Assembly: GCF_000423725.1 (NCBI RefSeq)
Contig: NZ_AUIN01000018.1
Coordinates: 1-64,000 of the forward strand
Direction of reading: 5' to 3'
Source: Streptococcus devriesei DSM 19639
GTDB taxonomy: Bacteria; Bacillota; Bacilli; Lactobacillales; Streptococcaceae
DNA: 64,000 nucleotides
Part shown: in pieces, positions 62,854 to 64,000 of the stretch
Numbering within the stretch: the stretch's first letter is position 1
Layout: each line of letters opens with the position of its first letter
Notes under the pieces: model-generated
The model's database searches: none
What the model saw: the letters and a program-made list of their open reading frames with translations, nothing else
Told to the model about the DNA's origin: nothing
Position numbers and translations under genes: made by a program

Positions 62854-64000
62854 TATGAAACAATTAACAAGTGCTCAAGTACGCCAAATGTGGCTGGACT
62901 TTTGGAAATCTAAGGACCACGCAATCGAACCGTCTGCTAATCTGGTTCCCGTCAACGATCCGACCCTGCTCTGGATTAATTCAGGAGTCGCAACGCTGAA
63001 GAAATACTTTGATGGGTCAGTAACCCCTGAAAATCCTCGTATTACCAATGCGCAAAAGGCGATTCGGACCAATGATATTGAAAATGTCGGCAAAACAGCT
63101 CGCCATCATACCATGTTTGAAATGCTGGGCAATTTCTCAGTGGGCGATTATTTCCGCGATGATGCCATCAAATGGGGCTTTGAACTTTTGACCAGCCCTG
63201 AGTGGTTCGATTTTCCCAAAGACAAGCTCTACATGACTTACTATCCCGATGATAAGGAGTCATACAACCGCTGGATTGAGGTCGGAGTAGATCCCAGCCA
63301 CTTGATTCCGATTGAGGATAATTTCTGGGAAATTGGTGCCGGGCCTTCAGGACCGGATACTGAAATTTTCTTTGACCGCGGAGAGGACTTTGATCCGGAT
63401 CATATGGGTGTTCGTCTCTTGGCTGAAGATATCGAAAATGACCGTTATATTGAAATTTGGAACATCGTGCTGTCACAATTTAATGCAGATCCTGCTGTTC
63501 CGCGCTCTGAGTATAAGGAACTGCCGCATAAAAACATTGATACGGGAGCAGGTTTAGAACGTCTAGTGGCAGTCATGCAAGGAGCTAAGACCAATTTTGA
63601 AACTGATCTCTTCCTGCCAATCATCCGTGAGATTGAAAAATTATCCGGTAAAACTTACGATCCGGACGGTGACAATATGAGCTTCAAGGTCATCGCTGAC
63701 CACATTCGCTCACTTTCATTTGCTATCGGTGATGGGGCTCTTCCCGGCAATGAAGGACGCGGCTATGTTCTGCGCCGTTTGCTGCGCCGTGCTGTCATGC
63801 ACGGACGCCGCCTTGGTATCAACGAGCCCTTCTTGTATAAACTGGTTCCGACTGTCGGACAAATTATGGAGTCTTACTATCCGGAAATTTTGGAAAAACA
63901 AGATTTTATTCAAAAAATTGTTAAACGCGAAGAAGAAACTTTTGCCCGTACGATTGATGCCGGTTCAGGCCACTTGGATCAATTGCTGGCTGAGCTTAAA
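62854..64000 (+). CDS. alaS: Alanyl-tRNA synthetase (5' part; runs past window end)
   Basis: 382 codons of the class II synthetase are present and the frame is still open at the window edge; full proteins are about 870 residues. It begins [16 protein letters not shown] and shows motif 1 and 2 regions ([35 protein letters not shown]) and [14 protein letters not shown] 62854 has only a distant AAGG (62830). The T-box upstream of the LURP-one gene probably controls both. Confidence 0.95.

Overview
This window looks like the chromosome of a mutans-group Streptococcus close to S. mutans (S. ratti or a near relative would fit; I cannot assign the species from memory alone). The evidence is the gene order: pyrD, gpmA, pbp2b, recR, ddl, murF, prfC, a YSIRK cell-wall protein, cshA, plsC, comEA-comEC, holA, sodA, queA, nagB, coiA, pepF, O-methyltransferase, prsA and alaS follow the order I recall for one S. 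mutans segment. Other support is the low G+C, strong AGGAGG Shine-Dalgarno (SD) sites, com-box-like promoters before comEA and coiA, and double-glycine bacteriocin leaders. No tRNA, rRNA or CRISPR was seen.

Layout. 0-2.5 kb: pyrD (minus), then a degenerate bacteriocin locus carrying a MITE. 2.5-12.8 kb: gpmA, pbp2b, recR, ddl (its 3' end duplicated around about 0.8 kb of foreign DNA), folT under a THF riboswitch, murF and two membrane proteins. 13-18 kb: prfC, an Rrf2 regulator, a TMEM175-like channel, LtrA and yjdF with its riboswitch. 18.3-22 kb: a secreted SH3-like repeat protein and cshA. 22-23.6 kb: a bacteriocin island bracketed by two copies of one terminator. 23.8-30.2 kb: a complete accessory PTS operon (ascorbate-type IIA, IIB, IIC; SIS isomerase; two aldolases; PRD regulator). 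30.2-39.8 kb: a methyltransferase/GIY-YIG fusion, plsC, comEA-comEC, DUF805, holA, sodA and a serine hydrolase. 40-45 kb: an FMN/FAD reductase, an orphan membrane protein, a second bacteriocin pair and queA. 45.4-50 kb: a VIT-family transporter, nagB and an ABC exporter, with two more MITE copies. 50-53.7 kb: a LytTR/DUF3021 regulatory pair, a CPBP protease, an ApbA-like reductase and coiA. 53.8-57.6 kb: an inserted fructose-type PTS with its regulator. 57.7-64 kb: pepF, a HAD phosphatase, an O-methyltransferase, prsA, and a T-box leader followed by a LURP-one protein and the start of alaS.

How parts work together. The core is housekeeping: wall synthesis (pbp2b, ddl, murF, nagB), DNA uptake and recombination (comEA, comEC, coiA, recR), translation (prfC, alaS, queA) and secretion folding (prsA). 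Several genes have recognisable RNA control: THF riboswitch (folT), yjdF riboswitch (yjdF) and T-box (alaS operon). The accessory layer is two PTS loci and three bacteriocin-like loci in different states of decay.

The least expected signal is in the intergenic DNA. Three families of structured repeats occur. One (31.4 kb, two copies; 46.3 kb, one copy nested in a MITE) keeps fixed ends and loop motifs while its stems differ in sequence yet still pair, which is what a selected RNA or hairpin would show. Insertions here are repeatedly bracketed by duplicated gene 3' ends or terminators (ddl, sodA, cshA, nagB and the VIT-family gene).
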